Position numbers and translations under genes: made by a program | The notes under the pieces: model-generated | Told to the model about the DNA's origin: nothing | The model's input: the letters and a program-made list of their open reading frames with translations, nothing else | Databases searched by the model: none | Origin: Desulfuromusa sp. | GTDB taxonomy: Bacteria; Desulfobacterota; Desulfuromonadia; Desulfuromonadales; Geopsychrobacteraceae | Length of the DNA stretch: 16,904 nt | Direction of reading: 5' to 3' | Assembly: GCA_029933365.1 (NCBI GenBank) | Contig: JAOZOH010000060.1 | Coordinates: forward strand, 1 to 16,904 | In this document: piece by piece, positions 1 through 6,751 of the stretch | Position numbering within the stretch: the stretch's first letter is position 1 | How the letters are laid out: every line of letters starts with the position of its first letter

Positions 1-80
1 TGCTGGTTGATTCAGACCTACGCTTCAGACTCATCTTCGGATTGGAATAGACTGCCCTCAATCAACATTCTGGCTGTTTT

Positions 81-488
81 GTGACAATCACACAGAATGG
101 TCACTTACGTGGTTGCATCGGAAATTTTCAGTCACAACAACCCCTGTTCCGGGAAGTTGCAACTATGGCTGTCGCTGCGGCAAGTCAAGATCCACGTTTT
201 CCGCCTATGAGTCCAGATGAACTGGACAACTTCAGTATTGAAATTACGGTTCTTTCCCCTCTCGAAAGAATTGAAGATACCAATCTGATTGAGGTTGGCA
301 CACACGGCATCTATATAGTGAAAGGTTATAATCGCGGTGTATTGTTACCACAAGTCGCTACTGATCATGGCTGGGACAGAGAAACTTTTCTGCGACAAAC
401 ATGTGTAAAAGCGGGGTTGTCAGAAAATTCATGGCAACAAGAGGATGCAGATATTTATATTTTCAGCGGTCAAATTTTTCACGAATAA
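81..488 (+). CDS. AMMECR1-domain protein (AmmeMemoRadiSam system protein A), 5' end disrupted or missing
   Basis: The product is the core of an AMMECR1-family protein. It carries the signature GCFVTI followed by LRGCIGN, then PRFPPM and an IEITVLSP segment, all typical of the family. Its biochemical role is unsettled; family members often occur with a Memo-like protein and a radical-SAM protein, neither of which is visible here. The GTG at 81 is the only start codon after an in-frame TAG at 48-50. It has no ribosome-binding site, and the conserved GCF lies just before it (72-80), so it is unlikely to be the real start. Frame 1 upstream reads IQTYASD...RLPSIN, which resembles a plausible N-terminal continuation; a single added base around 60-70 would join it to SGCFVTI. 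I therefore suspect a frameshift, either real or from sequencing. The missing N-terminus would partly lie outside the window. Family confidence is high; integrity is doubtful. Confidence 0.8.
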   Translation: MTITQNGHLRGCIGNFQSQQPLFREVATMAVAAASQDPRFPPMSPDELDNFSIEITVLSPLERIEDTNLIEVGTHGIYIVKGYNRGVLLPQVATDHGWDRETFLRQTCVKAGLSENSWQQEDADIYIFSGQIFHE

Positions 489-569
489 ACTTAATGCAAA
501 GCAAAAAGAATAAACACTAACCATTCAAAATATAGTCTATATTCCAGAATAGCTTACAACCTCATCGCA

Positions 570-605
570 AAAGAAAAGGCCCATCAAATGATGGGCCTTT
601 TCTTT
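570..605. terminator. Bidirectional rho-independent terminator
   Basis: A perfect 16-bp stem (570-585 with 590-605) has a 4-base loop, AAAT. The arm contains GGCCCATC flanked by A-rich sequence, so the transcript has a U-rich tail in both directions. It sits between the convergent AMMECR1 gene (+) and cytochrome gene (-) and should end both transcripts. Confidence 0.93.
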
Positions 606-628
606 AAATGTCTATATTTTGTTGTCAT

Positions 629-925
629 CTAGCCTGCTTCACGCTCAATCCCTTTACGGATAGTGTAAAGGTAATCGGTCAATTTCGCTTTATCCGCAGC
701 CGACACACCTTCCATGCCGTATTTTTCGTGCATGATGTTAATAATCAGGTGCCAGGTGTCCTGCGTGAATCCAGGTTTTTCAGCATCGGCAACAGAATCG
801 TGACAAGACAAGCAATACTGATTGTGTAATGCGTAACCCTCCATCTGGGCTTTGGCATCCAAGGCGTAAGCACTAGAAGCAACAAAAACCGTGATAACAA
901 TTAAAAGCATCAATGTTTTTTTCAT
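629..925 (-). CDS. Small periplasmic monoheme cytochrome c
   Basis: This is a 98-residue protein with a Sec signal peptide (about residues 1-21, ending SSAYA) and one haem-attachment motif CLSCH (C38, C41, H42). The later segment DTWHLIINIMHEKYGM followed by ADKAKLTDYL matches the C-terminal half of small class I cytochromes, where a Met (here probably M65, else M71) is the sixth iron ligand. It should shuttle electrons in the periplasm after haem attachment. The start is well supported: AAGGAGGA lies 5 bases before the ATG. It is the last gene of the six-gene minus-strand module, 18 bases after the Cys-tail protein, and is followed by the terminator at 570-605. Its donor and acceptor are unknown. 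The nearest candidates are the Tat-exported hydrolase-fold protein and the ten-helix membrane protein of the same module, which is inference from position. Confidence 0.9.
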   Translation of the reverse strand: MKKTLMLLIVITVFVASSAYALDAKAQMEGYALHNQYCLSCHDSVADAEKPGFTQDTWHLIINIMHEKYGMEGVSAADKAKLTDYLYTIRKGIEREAG

Positions 926-943
926 TTACTTCCTCCTTAAGGG

Positions 944-1672
944 TTAGTGGCTGCAGCTACATGCTCCGTTCACAGAGCAAACAGCATCTATGTGCGCTGC
1001 ACGTAACCACTTATTAAGTCTGTTGTTAGGAATAATTGCTTCACGCAACTCAGAATCCAATTCAAATGCATCAATAAACTGCTGAAAAACTGGTTCTGAA
1101 TAACTTAGAAATGATGTGTTTATTAATCCATCTTGGAGTATAAAAACATCTTTATGGTGCTGTTTTGATTGAAAATTCAGAGCACTGATCAGTAAGTCAA
1201 TAAATTCATAAGCAGGATGGTTCTCACCCTTTTCTGAACTGTAGAGTAATACCTGCAGATGATTATCCTGATCGATAACAAAACCGATCTCCGCTACAAC
1301 AAACATAGAGACAAACTGCTCGTAGGCTTCAAATTCGGGTGTATTTGTCTCCTGATCAAAATTTGACTCATCACTGAGCAGCCATTTTTCACCTGCACTC
1401 AAGTCCTGAAAAATCTCTTCTTCTGCTGCTGGAAAATAGTGCAAAGACAAACTGACATACTGGTTATCTGCAATGGGCTCTTCCGCATGCAAACGTAATA
1501 AAAAAGCACCTGGAACCTGATTCAACCAGAAATACCAGGCAGGATCTTCTTGAAATACTTGACTGATCCCTTTAAATCCGGCCTGTTCACAAACATCTTC
1601 ATGCCAGGTCAAATAGCTGAAAGTATTTTCAATCAGGTTTCTGGTTGCACTATATGCATCAATGACGCTCAT
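944..1672 (-). CDS. Unrecognised cytoplasmic protein with Cys/His-rich C-terminal tail
   Basis: This 242-residue acidic protein belongs to no family I recognise. It has no signal peptide and no membrane segment. Its body is rich in Phe, Tyr, Trp, Glu and Asp, for example AWYFWLNQVPGAFLLRLH near residues 45-62. The striking part is the end: the last 11 residues contain C232, C238, C240 and a terminal H242, spaced C-x5-C-x-C-x-H, which suggests a metal-binding tail. The stop is TAA, so the tail is not an unread selenocysteine site. Its ATG overlaps the stop of the 97-residue gene by 4 bases (ATGA), and AAGGGG precedes the start. A metallochaperone or assembly factor for an exported metalloprotein of the module is one possibility. 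A TorD-like role was considered, but I saw no supporting motif. Confidence 0.8.
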   Translation of the reverse strand: MSVIDAYSATRNLIENTFSYLTWHEDVCEQAGFKGISQVFQEDPAWYFWLNQVPGAFLLRLHAEEPIADNQYVSLSLHYFPAAEEEIFQDLSAGEKWLLSDESNFDQETNTPEFEAYEQFVSMFVVAEIGFVIDQDNHLQVLLYSSEKGENHPAYEFIDLLISALNFQSKQHHKDVFILQDGLINTSFLSYSEPVFQQFIDAFELDSELREAIIPNNRLNKWLRAAHIDAVCSVNGACSCSH

Positions 1673-1962
1673 ATTACGCCCCTTTTATACAACTCATCTG
1701 CGAGTTCAATTGTTTCAACACCCTCATAAGGCATACCCTGATCCCTGGCCATCTGCTCAAACATTTCCCGCGGATAGGCCAGAGTCAGGGAATAACTCAT
1801 TTCATAAGAATCAAAAAAATCACCTTTTCCTGGTGTGTCATCCAGCGCATCCTGTACAGCGCCATTAACATCCGTGAAAGTCTCCTGCAGGCTCAAAAAA
1901 CCTTTTTGCGCCGCCCGGATCGACTCATCCAGTGCTTCTCTAAAAAACTCACGCCGTTTCAT
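1669..1962 (-). CDS. Small unrecognised protein with Tat-like N-terminus but no hydrophobic core
   Basis: This 97-residue protein opens with MKRREFFREAL, which resembles a twin-arginine motif. The residues that follow are charged and helical (DESIRAAQKGF), so it is not an export signal as it stands. The C-terminal half contains YSLTLAYPREMFEQMARDQG and ends LYKRGVI. I do not recognise a family. It starts 2 bases after the membrane-protein stop, without a clear ribosome-binding site, and ends in a 4-base overlap with the next gene. Translation is therefore probably coupled on both sides. The tight packing argues that it is a real component of the module, perhaps a small cytoplasmic partner of the membrane protein or of the Cys-tail protein. 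Confidence 0.78.
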   Translation of the reverse strand: MKRREFFREALDESIRAAQKGFLSLQETFTDVNGAVQDALDDTPGKGDFFDSYEMSYSLTLAYPREMFEQMARDQGMPYEGVETIELADELYKRGVI

Positions 1963-1964
1963 GG

Positions 1965-3158
1965 TTAGTTACGAAACAAAGATGCTTTAAAAAACTTATC
2001 ATAAACCATGATTAGAGCCAGGGACATTATTGTCCAGCACAGAGAAGTATCATCGATGCTACCAACTCCGGGAACCCGATCAACAAATTTCGGACCCAAG
2101 GTTTCACAGTAATAGAACCGATATATTCCTAATCCTACTACGACAACGACAACAAATCTAACCCCGGCTGCAAGCCATTTATTACTCGGCTGAAAAACAT
2201 TATTGAAAAATATCTTAACAATCAACAGGCCAAGCATGAAGAAAGCAGCAATTTCAGCTACATGCAGGTGACGAAAACGTGGATCATCGGTGTAGTTACC
2301 ACCGGTAAAGGGCTCATACCAGTAGTAATTCATAATTGCTTCGGCGATATACATGAAAATATAACCGCCGACAACAGCGATAACCAGAGCGACGACCCCA
2401 CCGATCCAGGAGCCGGAGCTCTCTTCTTTGTTGAATAAATTGAACGGGAAACCATCCACACAATCAACCAGGAACATGATGAAAAATAGCCCAGCGAACA
2501 TCCAGCCAAGATGATAGAAAGAACTGGCTGTCATGGCTATTCCTTCCCACCAAGGCAATACCCCTGCAAAAATCTGTTTAGGTAGAAATAATGCAGTAAC
2601 GTTCGGGTGGAAAAAGATTGCGTAAAAAATGACACTAATAAAAGCAGTAGCAAAAAACTTACTAATTCCGATGGTCGCCTGTTTTAAACCATCCCAGGGG
2701 GAATCTCCAAAACCAGCGTTCCAAATTATTGAAACCCAGATCAGTGCAGTCACCACATAAAGTATTGCCAGAGATGAATTTTCACGGGCATTCCAGATTT
2801 CCAGGCCGGTCCCTCCGGTAGCGATCAGAGCTTGGGGGCTGAAATAGGTGACTCCGAATTTTCCCAGGATATTCCAGAAAAACACGTAGTAAATGAGATA
2901 GAAAACGACAATAGAGCCAATAAAAGCCCCGACACCCTTGCCGAGATTCCCATTTTCATTCTTATAGCCAAAAACATCTGCCACCAAGATCACTGCATAA
3001 AAATAACATGCAGCCAGCGAAAAACCGTACATCGGTGTAAACAGCTTGAAAACCCCGTTGGTCGGCGCAAAAAAGAGTCTCCAAAGAGCAAAATTGATAA
3101 CGATCATGACGAAGAACGCAATCAGGCCATAGAGGTAATTATTTTTAGTTGTTGTCAT
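1965..3158 (-). CDS. Ten-helix integral membrane protein, family not recognised
   Basis: The product is a 397-residue, strongly hydrophobic protein with about ten predicted membrane helices: near residues 8-30, 43-64, 78-97, 129-147, 166-184, 212-232, 251-272, 299-318, 328-349 and 371-389. Histidines lie at or near helix ends: H184 (FFHPN), H216 (FYHLGW), and H297 and H299 (RFRHLH). They could bind haem, metal or a quinone-like substrate, but this is speculation. I chose the ATG at 3158 because AGAGG lies 7 bases upstream. An in-frame TTG at 3179 would add seven residues and lies almost against the hairpin. The gene follows the Tat-exported hydrolase-fold gene across a hairpin and leads tightly into the 97-residue gene. 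I know of no transporter family it clearly belongs to. A membrane redox or transport partner for the exported protein and the cytochrome is inferred from context. Confidence 0.88.
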   Translation of the reverse strand: MTTTKNNYLYGLIAFFVMIVINFALWRLFFAPTNGVFKLFTPMYGFSLAACYFYAVILVADVFGYKNENGNLGKGVGAFIGSIVVFYLIYYVFFWNILGKFGVTYFSPQALIATGGTGLEIWNARENSSLAILYVVTALIWVSIIWNAGFGDSPWDGLKQATIGISKFFATAFISVIFYAIFFHPNVTALFLPKQIFAGVLPWWEGIAMTASSFYHLGWMFAGLFFIMFLVDCVDGFPFNLFNKEESSGSWIGGVVALVIAVVGGYIFMYIAEAIMNYYWYEPFTGGNYTDDPRFRHLHVAEIAAFFMLGLLIVKIFFNNVFQPSNKWLAAGVRFVVVVVVGLGIYRFYYCETLGPKFVDRVPGVGSIDDTSLCWTIMSLALIMVYDKFFKASLFRN

Positions 3159-3185
3159 CACGAAACCTCTCAAGAACAAATCAAT

Positions 3186-3219
3186 AAAGGGTGCAACACC
3201 TGACGGTGTTGCACCCTTT
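3186..3219 (-). terminator. Intergenic hairpin, probably a partial terminator or mRNA-stabilising element
   Basis: A perfect 15-bp stem (3186-3200 with 3205-3219) has a 4-base loop. On the minus strand it is followed only by a weak T-rich stretch (CCCTTTATTGATTTG). It lies 5 bases past the hydrolase-fold stop codon and before the membrane gene, which has no evident promoter of its own. Leaky termination, or protection of the upstream mRNA, would make the exported protein more abundant than the downstream products. Confidence 0.8.
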
Positions 3220-3224
3220 CAATG

Positions 3225-4289
3225 TCAGAAAACGATTGTATCTCCATTGGTCAAGAATACATTGGTGTCCTTAGCAACCGAGGATTGCCTTGGGTAGGTT
3301 TTATACTCATTGGTACCCTTGACAATCGGCAGACCCGCCTTGGCAGCATTTTCAGCCCAGACCCAACCGGTACAGTGGTTACAACCCATCTTCACTGGAT
3401 TAAAGGCCTTGGCTCCCTTGATAATGTCATCCATCTTGGGATCCCAGTTTTCAAACAGGGAAATATGCAGGCCACCGTAACAGCCATAAATTTTTTCCCC
3501 ACCTTTAATTTGGCGTCTGGCGGTCGAGTACAGAGTCAACAAACCGGGGTGGCAACAACCGGTTACGGTGACAATTCCCTTACCCTTAACATTGACATAA
3601 ATAACATTCTCACCACGAACCCGCAGCAGGATCGGCACATCAAATTCCTTAACAGCAACACCTGGATAGAGCTTGTAGAATTGCTTTGAGTTAGTTTTAA
3701 CCAGCTCACCCTTGTAAGGAACATCATTCTTATTAATCACCATACCCTTAGCTTCGTTCTTACCGCCGTAAAGAAGGGTTTCATCTTCAGGGTACATGGT
3801 TTCCGGACCATAGATCTTGATCTTGTCATTATGCTTCAAAGTGGACTCAATACCCCAAAAATGATCGAGATGCCAGTGGCTGATGACCATGGTATCGATC
3901 TCTTTACTGGCGATCATTTTATCAATACCGTGGCGATCAAAAACATAATCCATCCACTCGTTGCTCCAACCAGTATCAAGCAACAGCTTATTCACGGTAC
4001 CGTCAAGCTGTTCAATTTCCAGCAGAGTGGCGTAACCACCAGCATTTTTTGGATCCCAGGGGATATCATACTGATTGGTGCTAGCACCACCATTGTCGAC
4101 AATATCTTTTTTGAACTGATCATTGTCAAACCAGCTGGTCTCAGTCAACACGGTAATCTTCAAGCTTTTACATTCCCCAATATCTTCCTTTTTCCGAGCA
4201 AAAGCATTAGTTGGAGCACCAATTGTAGCGGCAGCTCCCACGCCGGCAGCTGTTGCACCCATGGCTTTCAGAAAGTTACGTCTTTTCAT
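3225..4289 (-). CDS. Tat-exported metallo-beta-lactamase-fold protein (COG1237/MJ0301-like)
   Basis: This 354-residue protein starts with a twin-arginine signal (MKRRNFLKAMG, then an Ala/Gly-rich core) and a likely cleavage after AFA near residue 31. The mature part is a metallo-beta-lactamase fold: LLLDTGWS near 103-109, the metal motif HWHLDH at 138-143, GCCHPG at 244-249, GGLHIS near 272-277 and CNHCTG at 303-308. The last three are the hallmarks of the group containing MJ0301, often labelled dihydropterin-ribofuranosylaminobenzene-phosphate synthase-like. Its reaction is unknown, and periplasmic export makes a pterin role doubtful. H138, H140, D142, H143, H247 and H305 are the probable metal ligands. 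Tat export fits a protein that folds with its metal in the cytoplasm. AGGAGG lies 5 bases before the ATG. The gene follows the FCD regulator by 77 bases and is the likely main product of the module. Confidence 0.9.
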   Translation of the reverse strand: MKRRNFLKAMGATAAGVGAAATIGAPTNAFARKKEDIGECKSLKITVLTETSWFDNDQFKKDIVDNGGASTNQYDIPWDPKNAGGYATLLEIEQLDGTVNKLLLDTGWSNEWMDYVFDRHGIDKMIASKEIDTMVISHWHLDHFWGIESTLKHNDKIKIYGPETMYPEDETLLYGGKNEAKGMVINKNDVPYKGELVKTNSKQFYKLYPGVAVKEFDVPILLRVRGENVIYVNVKGKGIVTVTGCCHPGLLTLYSTARRQIKGGEKIYGCYGGLHISLFENWDPKMDDIIKGAKAFNPVKMGCNHCTGWVWAENAAKAGLPIVKGTNEYKTYPRQSSVAKDTNVFLTNGDTIVF

Positions 4290-4366
4290 TCCTTCCTCCT
4301 CTACGTTGGGGTTGATGAAACATCTCTCTACTTAATAATGCCAACAACTCAAGTCGGCTAAAATAA

Positions 4367-5044
4367 TCAACTTAAAACAACATCGGCATACTTATTAAAC
4401 AGGTCAGACAACTTCTCGCAAATCTTAATATAGGCTTCGCTGGCTAAGGTATGATTTCCCTTTTTTACCGCCTGAAACAAAGTGACATGTTCTGAAAAAT
4501 AACCATTTCTCTCATCACCTTCAGCTATCTGCAAAAGAGAAACAACGTAATGGGATGGTAGCTGTACCTCGTTAAGCATACGGAGATAATTGGGATTCAA
4601 ACAATTTCTATGAATTATATTTATAAAGCGGTTATGCTGCAGTTCTATGGCACGAGCATCTATATTGATGACTGCTTTGCCTAATTCAACCAGGCAGTCT
4701 TCCAGTTCCTGCAAAGAACCTTCTGTCATTCCTTCAGAGCCCAGTTGCGTAAGCTTCGCAGCAACTAAGATACGCGCATCAAAAACCTGTTGGACCTTGT
4801 TCACCGTCCAGTTTGAGTCCTCACCATCCAGTGCTTGCTGCAAAGCAAAATCTGAGGACATGAAATAACCACTCCCCTGCCTCACAGCCAGGACTCGTTT
4901 AGACTGAAGTTCTTTTAGAGCATTTCTGACACTTGATCTGCTGATAGCACATTTTTCTGCCAGGTTGCGTTCTGAAGGCAGACGATCCCCAACATTCAAC
5001 TTGAGCTCACCTATTTCTTCCAAAACAGTATCAACAACTGACAT
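4367..5044 (-). CDS. GntR-family transcription regulator, FCD subfamily
   Basis: This 225-residue protein has an N-terminal GntR winged helix-turn-helix (RLPSERNLAEKCAISRSSVR near residues 21-40, then a wing ending QGSGYFM). A C-terminal FCD-like all-helical domain carries ELQHNRF near 134-140 and EHVTLFQAVKKGN near 185-197. FCD regulators usually sense a small organic acid or sugar acid, often with a bound metal, and release DNA on binding it. I prefer the ATG at 5044: AGGGGG lies just upstream, and the predicted transcription start is near 5069. The ATG at 5065 would be almost leaderless and has no ribosome-binding site. The gene heads the minus-strand module. The dyad over its promoter suggests self-regulation as well as control of the downstream genes. 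The ligand is unknown but is probably the substrate of the pathway. Confidence 0.9.
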   Translation of the reverse strand: MSVVDTVLEEIGELKLNVGDRLPSERNLAEKCAISRSSVRNALKELQSKRVLAVRQGSGYFMSSDFALQQALDGEDSNWTVNKVQQVFDARILVAAKLTQLGSEGMTEGSLQELEDCLVELGKAVINIDARAIELQHNRFINIIHRNCLNPNYLRMLNEVQLPSHYVVSLLQIAEGDERNGYFSEHVTLFQAVKKGNHTLASEAYIKICEKLSDLFNKYADVVLS

Positions 5045-5064
5045 CAATCCCCCTGAGCAGAACA

Positions 5065-5086
5065 TGGTTTTATATTGTATAAACCA
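5065..5086. promoter_or_regulatory. Candidate autoregulatory operator overlapping the -10 box
   Basis: An imperfect dyad with arms TGGTTT (5065-5070) and AAACCA (5081-5086) spans the predicted -10 box and start of transcription. The minus-strand sequence AAATTGGT at its edge (5083-5090) recurs on the plus strand at 5174-5181, inside the second operator candidate. Binding here would block RNA polymerase. The spacing between arms is longer than the usual GntR site, so the assignment is tentative. Confidence 0.4.
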
Positions 5087-5104
5087 ATTTTATATTTTTG
5101 ACAA
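5076..5104 (-). promoter_or_regulatory. Predicted sigma70-type promoter of the regulator and module
   Basis: On the minus strand a -35 box TTGTCA (5099-5104) is separated by exactly 17 bases from a -10 box TATACA (5076-5081). Transcription would start near 5069, giving a leader of about 25 bases to the ATG at 5044. The surroundings are very AT-rich, so some chance matches are expected. Confidence 0.6.
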
Positions 5105-5177
5105 CTTAAAAAAATATTTTTAGTTTTTACTATATTTTACACATTTTATTACTTTATAACCGAAATAATATTGAAAT

Positions 5178-5188
5178 TGGTATAACCA
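5178..5188. promoter_or_regulatory. Candidate FCD/GntR operator TGGT-ATA-ACCA
   Basis: TGGTATAACCA is an exact TGGT-N3-ACCA inverted repeat, the core shared by FadR- and PdhR-type operators of the GntR family. It lies about 110 bases upstream of the predicted transcription start of the adjacent FCD regulator, and no other gene start is nearby to claim it. Confidence 0.55.
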
Positions 5189-5239
5189 TTAATAACAATT
5201 TTAGTTTCATTTCTGTAGTTTTTTTTAAAAACGAAAAGA

Positions 5240-5268
5240 GCGGGTTATGAAATATCTTCATAACCCGC
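5240..5268 (-). terminator. Rho-independent terminator of the PAS-GAF gene
   Basis: A 12-bp perfect stem (5240-5251 with 5257-5268; arm GCGGGTTATGAA) has a 5-base loop. On the minus strand it is followed by a T-rich tract (CTCTTTTCGTTTTT). It begins 29 bases past the stop of the sensor gene. Confidence 0.85.
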
Positions 5269-5297
5269 CACACTGGTAATCTATATAAAATTAAAAA

Positions 5298-6548
5298 TTA
5301 GGTCTTTGACAACCTGCGGATCTGTTTGAGTTGTTGATGAAAAACCTTGGCGATAGCAGTCACAGCAGGAATCTGTTCTTCAGAAAAAGTATTTTTCCTC
5401 TGTGAGCAGAGGATCAGAACTGTGCGCATTGCACCACGGACATAGAGAGCTTTTGCGACATAAGAATGGATCCCTTTAGGGACAAACAGCATCCAATCAA
5501 TCGCCTTAATACTGCTTTGGGTGTCATCCACAATCAAATACTCAAGATTTTCTTTTTCAATATTTTCTGCAATTGTCCCTGTATAGGGGAACGGGCTACC
5601 GGGCTCCAAAGGATCACTCATATCCCCCTTGGAATAAACGATAACCTTGTTTTTTCGCGCGTGGATATCCGAATACATCACCACATCCATACCGGGAAAT
5701 AGTTCTTTTTCCTGATAGATTCGTTCAAGCATCGCATCAATCGAATGGCACTGCGCCAAATCAGAACAGATCTGCTGCAACTCCCTTGTTTCGACAAGCT
5801 TCTCTGCTTTATTTGCAACATCGTGTTTTTGCACCGCCTGATCAATAACAGCTAAGCGAATATAGCCTGCCCCTTCATGGGAAAAATATTCAAGCTGACA
5901 GGTAGCTTTAATCACTGTTTTGTTTTCGCAACCAAGTGACAATTCCAGAGTCAGACGACGATCTAAAATTAGATTTTCAAGAACCTGAGGCAGCTTAATA
6001 TCCCCTTTTACCAGATCGTCAAGTCGATATCTTTCACCTGAGGATATATCTATCTCAAGAGATTTTTGAAAATGATTATTGGCATTAAGTAGTTGATTGT
6101 CTTGTATAGAAAAGATTGCAACGGGATAAGTGGCATTCGTAACTTCCAATAAACGGCGGTCCTGTTGGTCAAAAAGATCTTTCAACCAGGCAATATGCGC
6201 TGATATTTCTTCAACGGATCCTTCATAAAAACGAAAATCACTGGTTGGCCAACCGGTCAATTTATACCAGTACAAAGTATTACTATCCTGCACCCGAAAA
6301 ATTATCCTAACGGGAAGTCGATCTTTAAAATTTGCAACAGCATGCTCCATAGGGCTGCGATCGTCGGGGAAAAGTATATTTGTCCGATATTCACGGTCTT
6401 TAAAAAATCGATAGTTTTCCAACCCGAGAATACCCACGTCAGTAGTATTCAAGTTACTAAAAGATCTTTTTGACAAATCCAGACGCCAAAACAACATCTT
6501 GGTTTTATCCAGCGTAGCGGCAACTGATTGCATTTCAGGTGAGATCAT
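5298..6548 (-). CDS. PAS-PAS-GAF sensor protein without an output domain
   Basis: This 416-residue soluble protein appears to be built of sensory domains only. A first PAS-like domain lies about 12-115, with WYKLTGWP near its end. A second lies about 130-235, with the start LLEVTNATYPVAIFSIQDNQL. A GAF-like domain lies about 250-410, with DAMLERIYQEKELFPGMDVV and a late strand MRTVLILCSQRKNTFSEEQI. I see no kinase, cyclase, methyl-accepting or DNA-binding part, so it would have to act through a partner. Domain calls rest on pattern and predicted structure, not on catalytic motifs. It starts 15 bases after the rubredoxin stop, with CGAGG upstream of the ATG, so the two are probably one transcript. 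It ends at the terminator at 5240-5268. A redox or ligand-sensing role linked to rubredoxin is an inference. Confidence 0.75.
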   Translation of the reverse strand: MISPEMQSVAATLDKTKMLFWRLDLSKRSFSNLNTTDVGILGLENYRFFKDREYRTNILFPDDRSPMEHAVANFKDRLPVRIIFRVQDSNTLYWYKLTGWPTSDFRFYEGSVEEISAHIAWLKDLFDQQDRRLLEVTNATYPVAIFSIQDNQLLNANNHFQKSLEIDISSGERYRLDDLVKGDIKLPQVLENLILDRRLTLELSLGCENKTVIKATCQLEYFSHEGAGYIRLAVIDQAVQKHDVANKAEKLVETRELQQICSDLAQCHSIDAMLERIYQEKELFPGMDVVMYSDIHARKNKVIVYSKGDMSDPLEPGSPFPYTGTIAENIEKENLEYLIVDDTQSSIKAIDWMLFVPKGIHSYVAKALYVRGAMRTVLILCSQRKNTFSEEQIPAVTAIAKVFHQQLKQIRRLSKT

Positions 6549-6563
6549 CCAAACAGCCTCGAT

Positions 6564-6722
6564 CTAATCCAATGGATCAAATTTATCCGGTTCAGCATAA
6601 CAGAGGGGGCAAACCCAGCCTTCTGGGAGGTCATCAAAATCTACTCCCGGTGGAATTTTGTTCATCTCATCCCCTTTTTGAGGGTCATAAATATAGCCAC
6701 AACAAGTACAAATATAGCGCAT
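6564..6722 (-). CDS. Rubredoxin
   Basis: This 52-residue protein has the classic rubredoxin layout: MRYICTCCGYIYDP (iron ligands C5 and C8), GDEMNKIPPG, the aromatic-acidic stretch DFDDLPEGWVCPLC (ligands C38 and C41), and a short end. Four cysteines bind one iron, giving a small one-electron carrier of the cytoplasm, common in anaerobes for oxygen or peroxide defence. Two departures from the usual pattern are visible: an extra Cys at 7 beside the first ligand pair, and Tyr42 where Gly usually follows the second pair. AAGGA lies about 6 bases before the ATG. The gene lies between the methionine synthase genes and the PAS-PAS-GAF gene. The palindromic repeat at 6752-6799 separates it from the former, and only 15 bases from the latter. 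Confidence 0.95.
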   Translation of the reverse strand: MRYICTCCGYIYDPQKGDEMNKIPPGVDFDDLPEGWVCPLCYAEPDKFDPLD

Positions 6723-6751
6723 ATTTGATCCTTTTTCTGCTGACGAATGGA

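Noticed and set aside
941..976. Selenoprotein-like end of the Cys-tail protein
   Set aside because: The frame ends in TAA and has no in-frame TGA, so selenocysteine is not indicated.
3159..3179. TTG start at 3179 for the membrane protein
   Set aside because: The ATG at 3158 has AGAGG at proper distance; the TTG has no such site and nearly abuts the hairpin.
3222..4361. Plus-strand ORFs of 155 and 176 codons opposite the Tat-exported protein
   Set aside because: The minus frame carries clear family motifs and a signal peptide, while the plus frames have no recognisable domains or ribosome-binding sites.
4290..4366. Sigma54 promoter before the Tat-exported gene (TTGGCATTATTAAGTA on the minus strand)
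   Set aside because: The GG element is present, but the required GC at -12 is replaced by GT, so the match is too weak to call.
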